The translations under genes and the position numbers were made by a program. A stretch of 28,051 nucleotides of DNA, from positions 1 to 28,051 of the forward strand of contig JAYMTF010000948.1 in NCBI GenBank assembly GCA_036897485.1, in the 5' to 3' direction. Source of the DNA: Pelargonium nanum. Taxonomy: Eukaryota; Streptophyta; Magnoliopsida; Geraniales; Geraniaceae. Positions 1-12,758 of the stretch are shown here, piece after piece; positions within the stretch are counted from its first letter, which is position 1, and each line of letters begins with the position of its first letter. The notes under the pieces were generated by a model, which saw only the letters and a program-made list of their open reading frames with translations, was not told where the DNA came from and did not search any database.

Positions 1-105
1 GGCAAGTTCAAGAAAGAAAGGAAGTGGTGGCCATGATGGTGCAACACCGGTAAGGCCATGGAGGAGGACGAAATAAGGAGACATGTAAAATTTTGTCTTA
101 ATGAG

Positions 106-165
106 TCAAAACTACGTAGTTTTGATGATTCAATAAACCACTTAATCAAAACTACGTAGTTTTGA
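106..165. repeat. Two identical 20-bp perfect palindromes, 40 bp apart
   Basis: The 20-bp sequence TCAAAACTACGTAGTTTTGA occurs at 106-125 and again at 146-165. Each copy is its own reverse complement, with an ACGT core. They may belong to a MITE end or a bZIP-type ACGT site pair; neither is shown. Confidence 0.9.
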
Positions 166-171
166 GAGTCT

Positions 172-204
172 GACTCACCTAATCTTAGGTGAGTCGACTC
201 ACCT
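172..204. repeat. Inverted repeat GACTCACCTAA / TTAGGTGAGTC plus a third GACTCACCT
   Basis: GACTCACCTAA at 172-182 pairs with TTAGGTGAGTC at 185-195 around a 2-nt spacer, and GACTCACCT returns at 196-204. An AT microsatellite follows at about 215-233. The cluster adjoins the two ACGT palindromes and probably belongs to the same element. Confidence 0.85.
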
Positions 205-3200
205 CCATTTTACCCTATATATATATATATATCATATCATATCATATGTGTGCAAAATATTATTTAGACGATAAAGCTCCTAGCTCCGCTCCGCGAAAAA
301 AAACTGTTCTTGAAATGTGAGTGCTTCATAAACTGGCTCGTTAGTCGCTTGCTTCCAATATCTTTGTCATATATGTCCCGACAATGTTGGACTCTTTTCG
401 GTCCGTGGTTAGAGTTATTGGTGAGGCAAGGTCTTGCGCATGAGGTTTGTACAATATACTTGGAAAGCAAATGAGAGTACTCTCGGAAGTATTTCTTGAA
501 TGTGAACGAGAGTACTCGTCGAAGTTTATGTGGTGCTTGGGCGCCACGAGGTACTTTGTCATTTGTCGGGTTGATTTATAATTTTTCGAGTAGCGTCATA
601 ATATTTTGCGTTGATAGATGTACAAAAATTCTCCTATCGTTGTTTGCAACTAAATAAATAACAAACAAAAAAAGTTTACCAAAGGGTCATGCCATAATTT
701 TCTTCCAAAGGAGACCTAGTGATGAACCTGTCCTCTCATGTTTAATTTGATTAGTGACAAGCTGAATTAAGCAACAAAAAGAGACTAGAAATTAGCTTAA
801 TTATAATTAGTAGCAAAAGTGCCAAGATTTCAGAATATGATTTGTGCAATTCTTTGCTTTATTTTCCAATCATTTGTAATGGTGTATGTATTAAACTAAC
901 ACCAGCTACCAATGAACAAAATGTCACAGTATCTTAACAAACACACTTAAATCTTATGGAAAAATAATTGTAAAATAACACACCACATGTCTATTTGTTT
1001 AAGACTTTAAGAAGTACTCTCCAATTGCAATCTTCATTGTAAGTATTTGTAACACAATATGATATGAGATCAAAAATCATATATTGTTGTATTATATCAA
1101 TACTTAATAGTAATGTGGTGGCATGAATTGAATATGCTCGCCTAAACCACACCACACACTCATAGACATCTCATGACAATCTTTGCTTCCTTTGTTTCCT
1201 ATCCTTTTGTTAGGCTTTGACATCAAATATTTTGATGCACACACCCACTTCAAAATCACAATCATATCAAACTTACATGATATTGTGCCATAATTAGCAT
1301 AAAAAACACACACAAAAATATTTTTCAATGCCATCTTCCACATGAGCCACCCCATTCATTTGTGCCTTTACACCTCTTTGCCATGCACACCATATGATGG
1401 ACCCTCCTCAAAGCTCAAAAACACCACAAACTAGAGAAAGAAAGAGAAGTAAAATGGAAGCAAAGGTAGAGACAATTGTATATAGAGAAAAAGAAATGGT
1501 GGGTAGGGTCATTTTTTGTGATAAAAGTTGCCTATAGACTTCACACTCCACTCCACCCCACCCAAAAAGCCCTTTTTAGGGAACTTTTCTACATTAATTT
1601 ATGTTGGGCCTAGAAAGAGACACCTCCAACACCAAGCTTTGTTGATTTTGCAAAATCACTCCTAGTGATATGCATGAGACTCATTGAGCATGAGCATGGG
1701 TAAGTGGGAGTGGACCTCACCTGCCCCAATGGTAGGGCACAAGTGTCCCACAACTTGTGTCTTTTTATCCTCCAAGAACCCATAAAGAAAAAGGAAAGAA
1801 GCTAAGAGAGGGCTCATGATCATTGATACTTAGCCCAAGGAGACAAGAAGACACAAGTGAGTCTGTGTAGCCATTGACTCCTTGAGCATTTGAGCTCAGC
1901 CTCATCATAATATAAGCCCATTAATCATGCAGATTGCAGTGTGTGTGAGAGAGAGAGAGGGTCATGGTTACTTTGAAAAGTGATTTTTTTGTGCTTTGGA
2001 TGCTCTTGAGAAATTGAAATTGAAACCCTTTATGACAAATGTCAACCCATTGTGAAAATTTTCTTAGAAAAGTCAATTGCTTTTCTCACCCATCAATCAC
2101 ACCCCACTCTCCATTTTCTAACCTCTTTGATTCTTCTTAGTGAAGAGATGGAGGGGGGGATGGAAACACTCATGTTATTGTTGGTCACCAAAAGGGGCTA
2201 TTTTTGTTGCATATCTAGGGTTTAGATTTTGATGTTTTGGGTTCAAAATAAGTTTATTCAATCTCTCTTGCCATTTGCCCAAAATATATCCAAGCAAAAT
2301 TTACACAACAAGTTATATATTAAGGCATATTTAATTTCGATTTTAATTTGTTCATTAAATGATTTGCATTCGAGATTGAAAACTCACAGGTACTATATAT
2401 GGATTTATGATGACAAATTCATGTCTCCATACAATAGTTTTTAAAATTTTGGTATAGTGAATATTTTCATTGTTTATGTCATTGCCATTCAAATCGTTGT
2501 TAGTATTTTATCTACATTATGTTTGAATTATCCTCAATACAATTCATTCTCGAGATACATGCAAGTTTATTGCAAACTAACTAATGATTTTGGAAGTTAG
2601 CGACTCATTAGAGCATATGGTGCACTTAGCTTCTAGCTAGATGAATTTATGGAATGGTTATTTCACATACCTTCTAGGTTAATTAGATTTGATAAAGTGA
2701 CTTGTTTTGATAAGTTATCATTTTCAATCAAAATTTAAATAATCTTAGTTGATCTACTATAATTTAAGAACAAGTAACCTTTATTGAGAAAATGTCACTC
2801 TATTACTAATAAGTTGTGCACATCTTAATGAATTTGTGGGTACGTAAAACGTTTAATTATATCGAAAAGATTATAAAATTACTAATTCTCGGTCAATAAT
2901 TATACAATTTTACTCTAAAAACAAACTATATTATGATTAATGTTTGTGAAACAATACGAGTCTAAAAATTAACTAAAAGCTAACAAATTATTTTGTTTTA
3001 ATTTTACAAAAGACCAATTTTTATTTAACTTCAAAGATTTCCATCTCAGGCTCCCAAGGTTTCACCCTCAAAATCAGACTTTGCAACAAATAGTACCTTT
3101 TTTGTGAGCATTGAACACCTTTAAGGTCCCAACCATTACCACTTAATTGTTTAATCATACCATATCATTTGGTTTTAAGAGGGTGTCATGTGAGGGGAGC

Positions 3201-4204
3201 CTCATGACAAATTTAACAATTAAAAAATAATGTCATTTTCATTAGTTATAAAGTATCCCATTTAGCATTTAATTTGTCTCTTATCACTCCAAATGAGTGA
3301 TAGTGTTGAAATTAAACAATTATCAAGATTCAATAGTGTGTTCAATTAGATATTTCGGACTTTAAGATGTTAAAATGTTCATAAACAATTAGTTGACTAA
3401 GTTCAAAATATAATTAACTAATAAGTTTGTAAATGATGTTTGAGAGCTCTTCCGACTCACTCAAATCGATCGGTTCGTCTAAATTAAACGTTCATTGTTT
3501 AATTCAATTGAGGATAATATATTTATACTTGTGAATCATGTTGCGCAAAATGCACAACATTCTGCCACACTTGAGTTGAGGTAGAAGGACACATGATCCG
3601 TGCATTGCCAAAAAGGAATAATGCACGACCCGTGCATGTTCTCTAAATATATTTTCTTCATAAATTTGTTTTTTGACATGTTTTGTCCTTAGTCTCGTTT
3701 ACTCAACAAACATATAAAATATGAAAAAAAACAATATGAACGAAAGTAAAATTCGACAATCACGTTTCTATTCAGACGAAAATAAATATTCTTCATATTA
3801 GGATATGAAAATAATGGAATTGATTGGGTAGGGTTGGATTGAATACAAGGTTGTACTTTTATAATTTACTATTACTTGTAATATTTATGTGACTCCAATC
3901 TCATATGTCATTTATTTTTGTAACAACCACTAACTACACATGCATACTTTTAAAATAACACATTTCTTGGCTAGAGGAAAAAAAAATACTTCATTGGTTT
4001 TTCAGCACCATGCTGTAATGAAAGTTTCTACTCTTACCCCAACATCATTTGTCATTTTTGTCCAAAGCTAACTTCAATAACTCTATTCTCAATTCATATA
4101 CAAAATAGGACAAAGCATTAATGAGCTTAATGAAATGTAACGAATTGGGTACAAAAAGTGGGAAGCATGCTGGCCAGCTCCAATGCAATCCACCCCAATA
4201 GTAG
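205..4204. other. Intergenic DNA, no gene recognised
   Basis: AT-rich non-coding sequence left of the PHB-type gene. About 281-600 is less AT-rich and holds related palindromes (GAGAGTACTC at 473-482 and 508-517), but its short reading frames resemble no known protein. About 1370-2160 is also less AT-rich, with purine-rich runs, and may include distal regulatory sequence. Open frames of at most about 110 codons look like chance. Confidence 0.6.
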
Positions 4205-4460
4205 TAGAGATGACAAAATGTAGGGTCGGGTTCGGGTTGTTGAACTCTAACCCGAACCCATAGAGTTTTCGAGTTGAGAGGTTTGACTGGATTATGATCG
4301 GATTTCGGTTGTAGGCATAAAATACAATGATTAACCTGTCCTGAAATTTACATGATGAACTTGGACCTAACCCGACCCGACCAACTTCGGCTTGGATAAA
4401 AATAGAGTTGGGTATCAAGTGCCCATCGGGTTCAGGTCCAAATTGCCCGCTTTACCAACA
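4205..4460. mobile_element. hAT-like MITE remnant (copy 1)
   Basis: It begins TAGAGATGACAAAATG, then GGGTCGGGTTCGGGTTGTTGAA, and carries ACCCGACCCGACC near the other side. The left end matches the element at 12990-13244 (TAGAGGTGATAAAAG, then GGGTCGG and GGTTGTTGAA). The right terminal repeat is not clear, so the end is approximate and no target duplication is claimed. Confidence 0.55.
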
Positions 4461-4955
4461 ACCCATGACCCATAAAACCAAAGGTTTGTTTCATTTCATC
4501 TTTCCATGCATGCATACATAACTCATACATACATCACCCATTTACATCCATAACACCTATACATGTCCAAAATGCCTCATTCACTGCAAATTTGCTGAGA
4601 GAAGCTGTTTTGTATGCTTCACAGTTAATTTTTTAAAAAGAAATAAATTTAAACGTTAGCGAGCGCTGTGTACTGTGTAGTATTCAAAATCAAAATTCAG
4701 CTCTGACCCTCCATTTCCTTTTCCTCACCTTTTCTTCCATTTTCATGTCACTCGCTCTGTTCCTATTAATTCCACACAGTTACAGAGAAAACACACACAC
4801 CCAATAAAAAAAGGTGCGATTTTTAGGGCTCTTTGTTTTTTTCTGTGGGTTGGTCTCTTTCTCTCTCTAAAAAATCTTTTTCCTCTCCCTCAAGAAATTC
4901 TCGAGATTGACGTCGCGACAGATAAAAACCACAGGGTTGGACCTGTTTGAGCTCC
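4461..4955 (+). promoter_or_regulatory. Proximal promoter and 5' leader region of the PHB-type gene (tentative)
   Basis: This stretch lies directly upstream of the HD-ZIP III gene. It changes from AT-rich sequence with ATGCATGCAT-like repeats (about 4505-4515) to a CT-rich tract near 4850-4900, typical of plant leaders. No convincing TATA box or transcription start can be fixed by eye. Confidence 0.4.
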
Positions 4956-5039
4956 ATGCTTGCTTCGCTTCTCTTCTTCTCTGAAACCCCAACCCTTCGC
5001 TTTGCCAATCTGATGAAGGAGAGTGTAGGCTCTCTTTGA
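4956..5039 (+). promoter_or_regulatory. Upstream ORF of 27 codons in the probable PHB leader
   Basis: An ATG at 4956-4958 opens a 27-residue frame that begins MLASLLFF and stops at TGA 5037-5039, 104 nt before the PHB start codon. A second ATG lies in frame at 5013. The surrounding pyrimidine-rich sequence (about 4853-4900) looks like a transcribed leader, but the transcription start is not visible. If the leader includes it, scanning ribosomes would meet this ORF first and PHB output could be lowered. I know of no conserved peptide matching it. Confidence 0.45.
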
Positions 5040-5143
5040 CGAGAGAGCCTGCCTGAGAAATCGCAACAGCCGAGTGAAGCTTGCACTTGCAGAGCCTTGG
5101 GACCTCAATTTGTTTTCTGGGTATTTCTGGGTTTTTGGTTTCT

Positions 5144-5942
5144 ATGGCGCTTTCGATGCACAAGGAGTCGTCGAGCAAGCACCAGCAGCAGCTGGATTCG
5201 AGCAAGTACGTGCGGTACACGCCGGAGCAGGTGGAGGCGTTGGAGAGGGTGTACACAGAATGCCCCAAGCCTAGCTCTCTCAGAAGGCAACAGCTCATCA
5301 GAGAGTGTCCTATTCTCTCCAATATTGAGCCCAAACAGATCAAAGTTTGGTTTCAGAACCGCAGGTAAATCCTCTTTAATGTGTGGTTGGTTTTGCCTTT
5401 TTTTCTTTTCTTTTTGTTTCACAAGGTGGTGGTTCATTTTTGGAGGGTCTTGTTTGTTTCACATTTTGGTTTGTTCTTATTTTCCTTTCTTGCCCATGCT
5501 CTCATTCTGGGTTGGAAAGATTATAAACAATGGTAGATGTGTATGGTTGATTTTTTCACTCTTCTTTTCACAATGTGTTTTTCACTGGATCTGTAAGGAT
5601 CTACAGTTAAAGTTTTCTGCTTTCTGGTTCATATGAGCTCATAAGTTTGTGCTTTGCTTTGGTAAATTGAAATTTTTGATCTTTGAATTTTTTTTGATAT
5701 GTTGAATCTACTTGAGCTGTGTTGGATCTGTGTTTTTATTTTATTTTATTGCTTGGATTCTTAGTGGTGAAGAAGGATTTGTGTATGTCTGGTGAATGTT
5801 TCTTTCATTCTTGGCTTTCTATGGTTTGTAGCTTTCTGAGAAATGGATAAGTATTCTTTCTAGTTAAAAAATTTTAGTAGGAAGGAGACATCCTTGAAAT
5901 TTGTTTGTTTCTCCCCTTGTGTTTTTACCATTTGTCTGTACC

Positions 5943-5981
<39 letters not shown>

Positions 5982-8900
5982 CAGTGATGTTTTCATGGGA
6001 TGTAATTTAAGAAGTGTTTGATTAAATGAAAGAAAAGGACAAGTAATTTGCTAGAAGCTTTGGGTGATTATATATTTGTTAATCTGGTTTCTTGTGCATC
6101 TAAGTAATTTTGTTATTTATTAATATCTTATTTCTATTCATATTAAAACTTTTTCTATTTTTATATAATTGGATAGTGAAGGACAATGACTGATGATGGA
6201 CTTGCTTTAAATGAATATTCTTCTGCTGTCTTGCCCCAATTTCATGTGTGTGTAGCTGAACCTTATTATATATATTCATATTAAATTATATTCAATATTA
6301 GGTATAAAATTGGCTGTGATTTAACATGTTTTAGCTATATTTTGTCAAATTGCTTCTTTTGCCATAATTTAATCTTGATGTGGTTGATGGCTGATTTCTC
6401 AGCTCAAGAACTGTCACAATGATTTGCTGATTTTATTTACTTTGGAGTGTTGTACCTATTTTTGTAAGGGGGAATATTTGGGGATTTTTTTATCCTTAGG
6501 AGAGGGTCTCGCGTTGATGTTTCAACTCCCATCTTTATCGCAAGTGTATTTTTTATTGTTCATTGTTGCAGCAAGATATGCGTCATTTGAAATCTTTTAG
6601 TTAAATATGTGAAACTTGGAAGTGGTTTACTGTGTATTGTAATTGCTCTACCAATGGCGAAAAATGTTAAGAATGATAAACTATTCTCTAACCCATTACG
6701 TGACTTCTTTGGCAGGTGCCGTGAAAAGCAGAGGAAGGAAGCTTCACGTCTCCAGACAGTGAATAGAAAGCTGACTGCCATGAACAAGCTGTTGATGGAA
6801 GAGAATGATCGATTGCAAAAGCAAGTCTCTCATTTAGTTTATGAGAATGGTTACATGAAACAGCAACTGCAGAGTGTAAGCTCCTTGGTTCATTGGGTTT
6901 GTGCTGTTTATATATGTCATTTTATGAATTGGCATCTCGTTATCATTTTAACTTATTGTAATCTCATGAACCCGCTACTGTAGAACTGTATTTTAATTAT
7001 TTACTACCTTTAAAATGCACTTCCTCTGAAAAATTTGTCTCCTTTACTGTCTTTGCAATCAATAGGTTTCTGTGTTGTTAATATGTTAACAGACTTCCTA
7101 AATGCTTCATGAACAGGCACCTGCAGCGACCACAGATAATAGCTGTGAGTCTGTGGTCATGAGTGGTCAGCATCAACAACAGCAAAACCCAACACCTCAG
7201 CATCCCCAGAGGGATGCCAACAACCCAGCTGGGTAAATAACTAATGCTTCTTTAAACCATCTTCTGTCTGTTCTTAGTTACCGGTCTGGTGGTTTCTGTG
7301 GGTTCTGAACCTAATTGTTTTTTTCCCAGTCTTCTCGCAATAGCTGAGGAGACCTTGGCAGAGTTCCTTTCCAAGGCTACCGGAACTGCTGTCGACTGGG
7401 TCCAGATGATTGGGATGAAGGTAAAACCTCTTCTTCTTTTTGTTATTAGTCTGTATGTGCATTTGTCCATATAACATAAACATTTTACCATTTTGTTATG
7501 TTTAAATGCCAGCCTGGTCCGGATTCTATTGGTATCGTTGCTGTTTCCCGCAATTGTAGTGGTGTAGCAGCACGAGCCTGCGGTCTTGTGAGTCTAGAGC
7601 CCATAAAGGTATTTGTTTTGCTATTTTTCTTCTTTCATACAAGTAAATATGGCATATTTTATGTTAGTGAAGTATGTGATGAATTTGTTGACAGGTTGCT
7701 GAGATTCTTAAAGATCGTCTTTCTTGGTTTCGTGACTGCCGATGCCTTGATGTGTTGAGTGTTATTCCTACAGGAAATGGTGGAACAATAGAACTCATGT
7801 ACATGCAGGTTAGTTAGATTTGTACATTATGATTGTAATTATTCAGCAGATTAGATTGTTGGCCTTATTTCCCTTTGTTTTGTTCTTGATTAGACTTATG
7901 CACCCACAACATTAGCAGCTGCGCGCGACTTTTGGACACTGAGATATACTACTACTCTGGAAGATGGCAGTCTTGTGGTAACTCAATTTATAGCTATATA
8001 TTCCATCTGGTTCCATGTTTTATGGCTATGAAAGTCTAGGTGCAAATTAGTAGTCGGCATTTCTGCTCATACCCCTTAGTTCCTATTTCTGATTTTAGTT
8101 TGGCTTACTGTTACTTTTGCAGATATGTGAGAGGTCATTGACCACAACTACTGGTGGCCCAACAGGTCCTCCTGCTTCAACTTTCATCAGAGCTGAGATG
8201 CTCCCAAGTGGCTATCTAATTCGTTCTTGTGATGGTGGTGGCTCCATTATTAACATTGTGGATCATGTTGATCTTGATGTGCGTTCGGGTTCCACAACTT
8301 AAACTATACTTTCTTTCCATTTTTTAAAGTTGATTTGTCCATCTGCAGCATTGGATTAATATCCTAGTTTTATGGTAGGTTTGGAGTGTTCCTGAAGTTC
8401 TTCGACCGCTTTATGAGTCATCCAAAATTGTTGCTCAGAAAATGACAGTTGCGGTAAGAGTTGCTACAGATTGATACTTTTTATCTTCCAAATCATTTTC
8501 TCCTTTCATTTAATTTTGATATTTGTAATATACTTGTGTAGGCCTTGCGTCATGTACGACAAATTGCACTAGAGACTAGTGGAGAAATTCAGTATGGTGG
8601 GGGTCGCCAGCCTGCTGTTTTACGGACATTTAGTCAGAGACTCTGCAGGTATATAGTTTTGAGATGCATTAATCTGAAATTCGAGTGATGATAGGCAGTG
8701 GAGTTATCAACAAGGACTGCCTACCTGTAGACATGACTTGCCTGGACCTGCTATGTTGGATTTATTATTTATTCTAGAGAAAAGTAATCTGTTGTGTTAT
8801 TGTATACATCTTTGTAGATGGTCTTGCATTCATTAACTAATAGAATTCGGTAATGGATTCCAGGGGGTTCAATGATGCTGTAAATGGGTTTGCGGATGAT

Positions 8901-11264
8901 GGTTGGTCACTCATGGGTAGTGATGGTGTAGATGATGTTACTATTGTCATAAACTCATCTCCAAACAAGTATCTCGGGTCACAATATAATGCATCAATGT
9001 TTCCAACTTTTGGAGGCGGTGTACTATGTGCTAAGGCTTCAATGCTATTGCAGGTACTTCCATAGCATGAATTAATTATCCTTTCACCTTGTTCTGTATT
9101 TGTTTGGGTTAGTTGATTTTCTTTAGATTTCTAGAAATTTGATTGTTCCACGATAACTTTATAAATGTGAATGTTGGCTTGCAGAATGTCCCTCCTGCAT
9201 TGCTTGTTCGTTTTCTGAGGGAGCACCGTTCAGAGTGGGCTGACTATGGGGTTGATTCCTACTCTGCTGCATGTCTTAAATCTAGTCCCTATGCAGTTCC
9301 TTGTGCAAGACCTGGTGGCTTCCCAAGTAGCCAGGTTATCATACCTCTTGCCCATACTGTGGAGCACGAAGAGGTAGTAACTTTTATTCTACTCAGTTAG
9401 TTCCTAGTTCCTACAGGTTCCCTTCTTATTCGTTTTTGATATATTTATTTTCCATTTAACCTGTTGTAGTTCTTGGAGGTGGTTAGACTTGAGGGTCATG
9501 CATTTTCCCCTGAAGATGTAGCTATGGCACGTGATATGTACTTGTTGCAGGTAAGTTAATCATTGTTCTACATTTATATGGCTTATTTATTTGATATCTA
9601 TGATCTTCCTGTCGTTATTTTTTCTCAAAAATATTCTGTGGCAGCTATGCAGCGGGGTTGATGAAAATGCAGTTGGTGCTTGTGCCCAGCTTGTCTTTGC
9701 ACCTATCGATGAATCCTTTGCAGATGATGCTCCCTTACTGCCATCAGGCTTTCGTGTCATACCACTGGATTCTAAACCAGTTAAGTGAATTTTGTTGATA
9801 ATTGACTTGCTGTAAGCTATTGAAAGAAGCACGTTTTGTGGGAATCTGCCGGCGCTGCTTCTGTTCTTTTAGTAACATTTCAGAAGATGTTTTTATATGT
9901 CCTGCTAACAATTATATCTGATATGTATATCTATTTTTGCATATATAATTGCAGGATGGACCTGGCGCATCTCGAACTCTAGATTTAGCCTCAACACTTG
10001 AAGTAGGATCAGGAAGTACCCGTCCAACCAGTGAAGGTGAAAACCAGCGATCAGTCTTGACAATTGCTTTCCAATTCACATTTGAGAACCACTTGCGAGA
10101 CAATGTTGCTGCTATGGCTCCACAGTATGTTCGTAGTGTCGTTGGGTCTGTCCAGAGGGTTGCTATGGCTATAGCTCCTTCTCGGCTTGGTTCTCACTTG
10201 GGGCCAAAACCACTTCCTGGTTCTCCTGAGGCTCTTACTTTGGCCCGATGGATTTGCCGTAGCTACAGGTGGGAACTCAAATGACCTCATAGCATCATCT
10301 TTATTTAGCTTAGCTTAAGCTGTTTTCTATTATATTTTAGTGGAATTTGTTTATTGCATGAAAAAACTTGGTGTGCTGAAGAGGTGCTAACCATATAATC
10401 GAACTAAAACAAATGTCATTGGCAATACAAACATCCGAAGTGTCAATGTGGCTTCATAATATTCTGGTTATGTGACAGCTAGTTAGGTTGAGGCGTTAGG
10501 TTTGTAATTGTGCAAGTGAAAGAATTTACTAGGTTAGCTGTTTGCCATATACAGACAGTATAATTGCATTGATTAAAGTTTTTCGGTGAGGAAATTATGA
10601 ATTGCTAACAACTTAAGTGGTGTAATTCAGGATTCATACTGGCGGAGATCTCCTTCCTGTTGACTCCCAAGGTGGCGATGCTGTCTTGAAGCAACTTTGG
10701 CACCATGCAGATGCAATCATGTGCTGCTCTTTGAAGACAAATGTAATGCTTACTTATCTTTGTGGACACTATTCTCCCACATCCTCTATTTCAACAACAA
10801 AGAAAAAGTTAACTAACAGAGAATATTTTAACCACAGGCATCCCCAGTTTTCACCTTTGCGAACCAGGCCGGGCTTGACATGCTTGAAACTACTCTCGTC
10901 GCCCTTCAAGACATTATGCTGGACAAGATACTTGATGAAGCTGGTCGGAAAAATCTGTACTCAGAGTTCTCTAAGGTCATGCAGCAGGTAAGATAATCAT
11001 TACCCGGATCCTTCTGCAAAGTTTTAGTTATTACTTGAATGATAGATCAATAATGAGAATCATTTTGTAGTTTCGCCTTATTGATAGATCAATGGCACTT
11101 CCATTTTTTGTGTGCAGGGTTTTGCTTATCTACCGGCAGGTATTTGCGTATCCAGCATGGGCAGGCCAGTGTCCTACGAGCAGGCGATTGCATGGAAAGT
11201 TCTCAATGATGACGATTCGTGTCACTGCCTGAACTTGATGTTCATAAACTGGACTTTTGTATGA
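5144..11264 (+). CDS. PHB: Class III HD-ZIP transcription factor, PHABULOSA/PHAVOLUTA (ATHB14/ATHB9) type, 18 exons
   Basis: Nuclear DNA-binding protein; the family sets adaxial (upper) organ identity and acts in meristem and vascular patterning. Exons: 5144-5364, 6716-6875, 7117-7232, 7330-7420, 7513-7608, 7695-7808, 7894-7977, 8123-8278, 8379-8453, 8542-8648, 8864-9053, 9185-9373, 9470-9550, 9645-9779, 9955-10268, 10631-10742, 10838-10987, 11118-11264. All junctions are GT/AG, the frame stays open, and the total is 845 aa (about 850 is usual). Visible parts: homeodomain about 20-83 (KYVRYTPEQVEALERVY, IKVWFQNRR); leucine zipper with leucines at 86, 93, 100, 107 and 114; START lipid-binding domain about 165-385; MEKHLA domain about 700-845. 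The start is the first ATG in frame before the homeodomain. VYTECPKPSSLRRQQ and the MHKES N-terminus favour PHB/PHV over REV or ATHB8/15. The protein ends NWTFV where relatives usually have NWSFV. Intron 1 is 1351 bp with a 29-T tract. PHB versus PHV cannot be settled here. Confidence 0.95.
5948..5976 (+). repeat. Poly-T tract (29 T) in intron 1 of the PHB-type gene
   Basis: An uninterrupted run of T inside intron 1. It could be a plain microsatellite or the reversed tail of a retroposed sequence; no matching SINE body or target duplication was seen beside it. Confidence 0.9.
7410..7522 (+). promoter_or_regulatory. miR165/166 target site split by intron 4
   Basis: The last 11 nt of exon 4 (7410-7420, TTGGGATGAAG) and the first 10 nt of exon 5 (7513-7522, CCTGGTCCGG) join on splicing into the 21-nt site recognised by miR165/166 in class III HD-ZIP mRNAs. 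Intron 4 (7421-7512, 92 bp) separates them in genomic DNA. The site encodes IGMKPGP (residues 193-199) in the START domain. By recalled miR166 sequence it is complementary through the seed and cleavage region, with mismatches or wobbles only near the ends. Repression of the HD-ZIP III mRNA through this site is established in Arabidopsis; its use here is inferred from conservation. Confidence 0.95.
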
Positions 11265-12724
11265 TGAGAATGAAAGAAACTTCTTATATCATCCATCTTG
11301 TTTGTCCAAGTTAATTATGTAATATGTATTAGAAGGAAACAACTTTAGATATTGTGAAGATCCATGAACACTTTATCAAATTATGTATGATTTATGGTTC
11401 ACCTGTCTATTAATCTACCAGAATGTTTTGTTAATAGATGGATTGTGGTCCATATCTTGAGGTTTTCACTTATCTATCAATTAGCATTCTGTGTTGGCCT
11501 GTAAGGGTACAAATTTTCACAGAACTACTAAATGTAAATAGAAATATTCTCAGTTGGTCCATAGGGCTCTTTTTTGTTCATGTTCTTGTGTCAAGTCCTA
11601 ATCTGGAGTTGGCTTAGCAGGTACAAGCATGTGATTTCTGATTGGGCAACATTGTTACAAGACAATGACAATCAGTTGTGCTGTCCTGTCACAAGGAAAA
11701 AACACCATTTTTTTTTCTTCCCCAAGAAAATGTCTTGATTATATCAGAAGATTCTCATTTTGGTTCCAAGCCTGATCTGCTGATCTTTTTCACCAGCAAG
11801 TGTTTTACAGTTTTGGAGGTGGCTTCAACTTTTAAGAATCTTAATGAGTAAACAGTGTTAATGGTGATAAAAAGAGAGGACAAGAGGTGGTGGTGGCCAC
11901 AAAAAGTGAACTCTTCTGTGTTATTTTGTTTGTTTCCTCTTGATTTCTTCATCAGTCTGTACCAAGAATGAGCAACAATTAGGAAAAGAGATATAAAACA
12001 CAGTTGCTTCACTTATTGCAAAACAGTTGGGAGTTAAATAAATACAGAGATCAAAGCAAAATCTAAAAAAAATGAAGAATCCTTGGTAAATCTATCCTTG
12101 TTGAGAAAACATAATGATCCTTTCCTTTTGTGTTAAAGGCTCAATGTACCATCACATTTTGTACTAAAACCAGTTGGTAGCTTTTTATTAATGATTATTG
12201 AGCCAACAAAAAGAAAAAGATTTTTTTTTTTTTTACATAAATGTGATGTTGAAGGATAAACTTATCTTTCATGCAATGGAGGTTTCATCATTTCAAATTC
12301 TATTATTTGTCAATGTTAAGTTTGGCTCATTTGGTGAAATTGATTTTATGCTAAAAATTTCACTTTCATAGCTTTATCAGTAAAACAAGAAAGACAGGCA
12401 AAAATACTGTTTGTTTTCTTTCTTTAAATCTTGTTGGTTCAGTGGTGGGAACATAGGATTGATGCTTGTGCTTTTGGATTATAATTACATGATTATGTAT
12501 GTAGAGGCTAAAAATGATCTCTTATATAATTGCACTCATAGTTAAAATTGTTTAGAACAATTGAACCCAAAAGTCAAGAAAGGGGACCTAATTGTGTACA
12601 ATGTAATGAATGGTCAAGAGGACACAACAAACAAAACTAACCAAAATGAGGGAGCACATTAGAAACCAACAAAAGGAGCAAAGAGAGGGAAATGGTTATT
12701 TTTGTGTTTGTGGTGGCCAAAAAG

Positions 12725-12758
<34 letters not shown>

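Noticed and set aside
4089..4418. 109-codon ORF on the minus strand
   Set aside because: It lies mostly across the hAT-like MITE remnant and shows no family resemblance.
5097..5636. 179-codon plus-strand ORF overlapping PHB exon 1
   Set aside because: It is a shadow frame of exon 1 running into intron 1; the homeodomain is in another frame.
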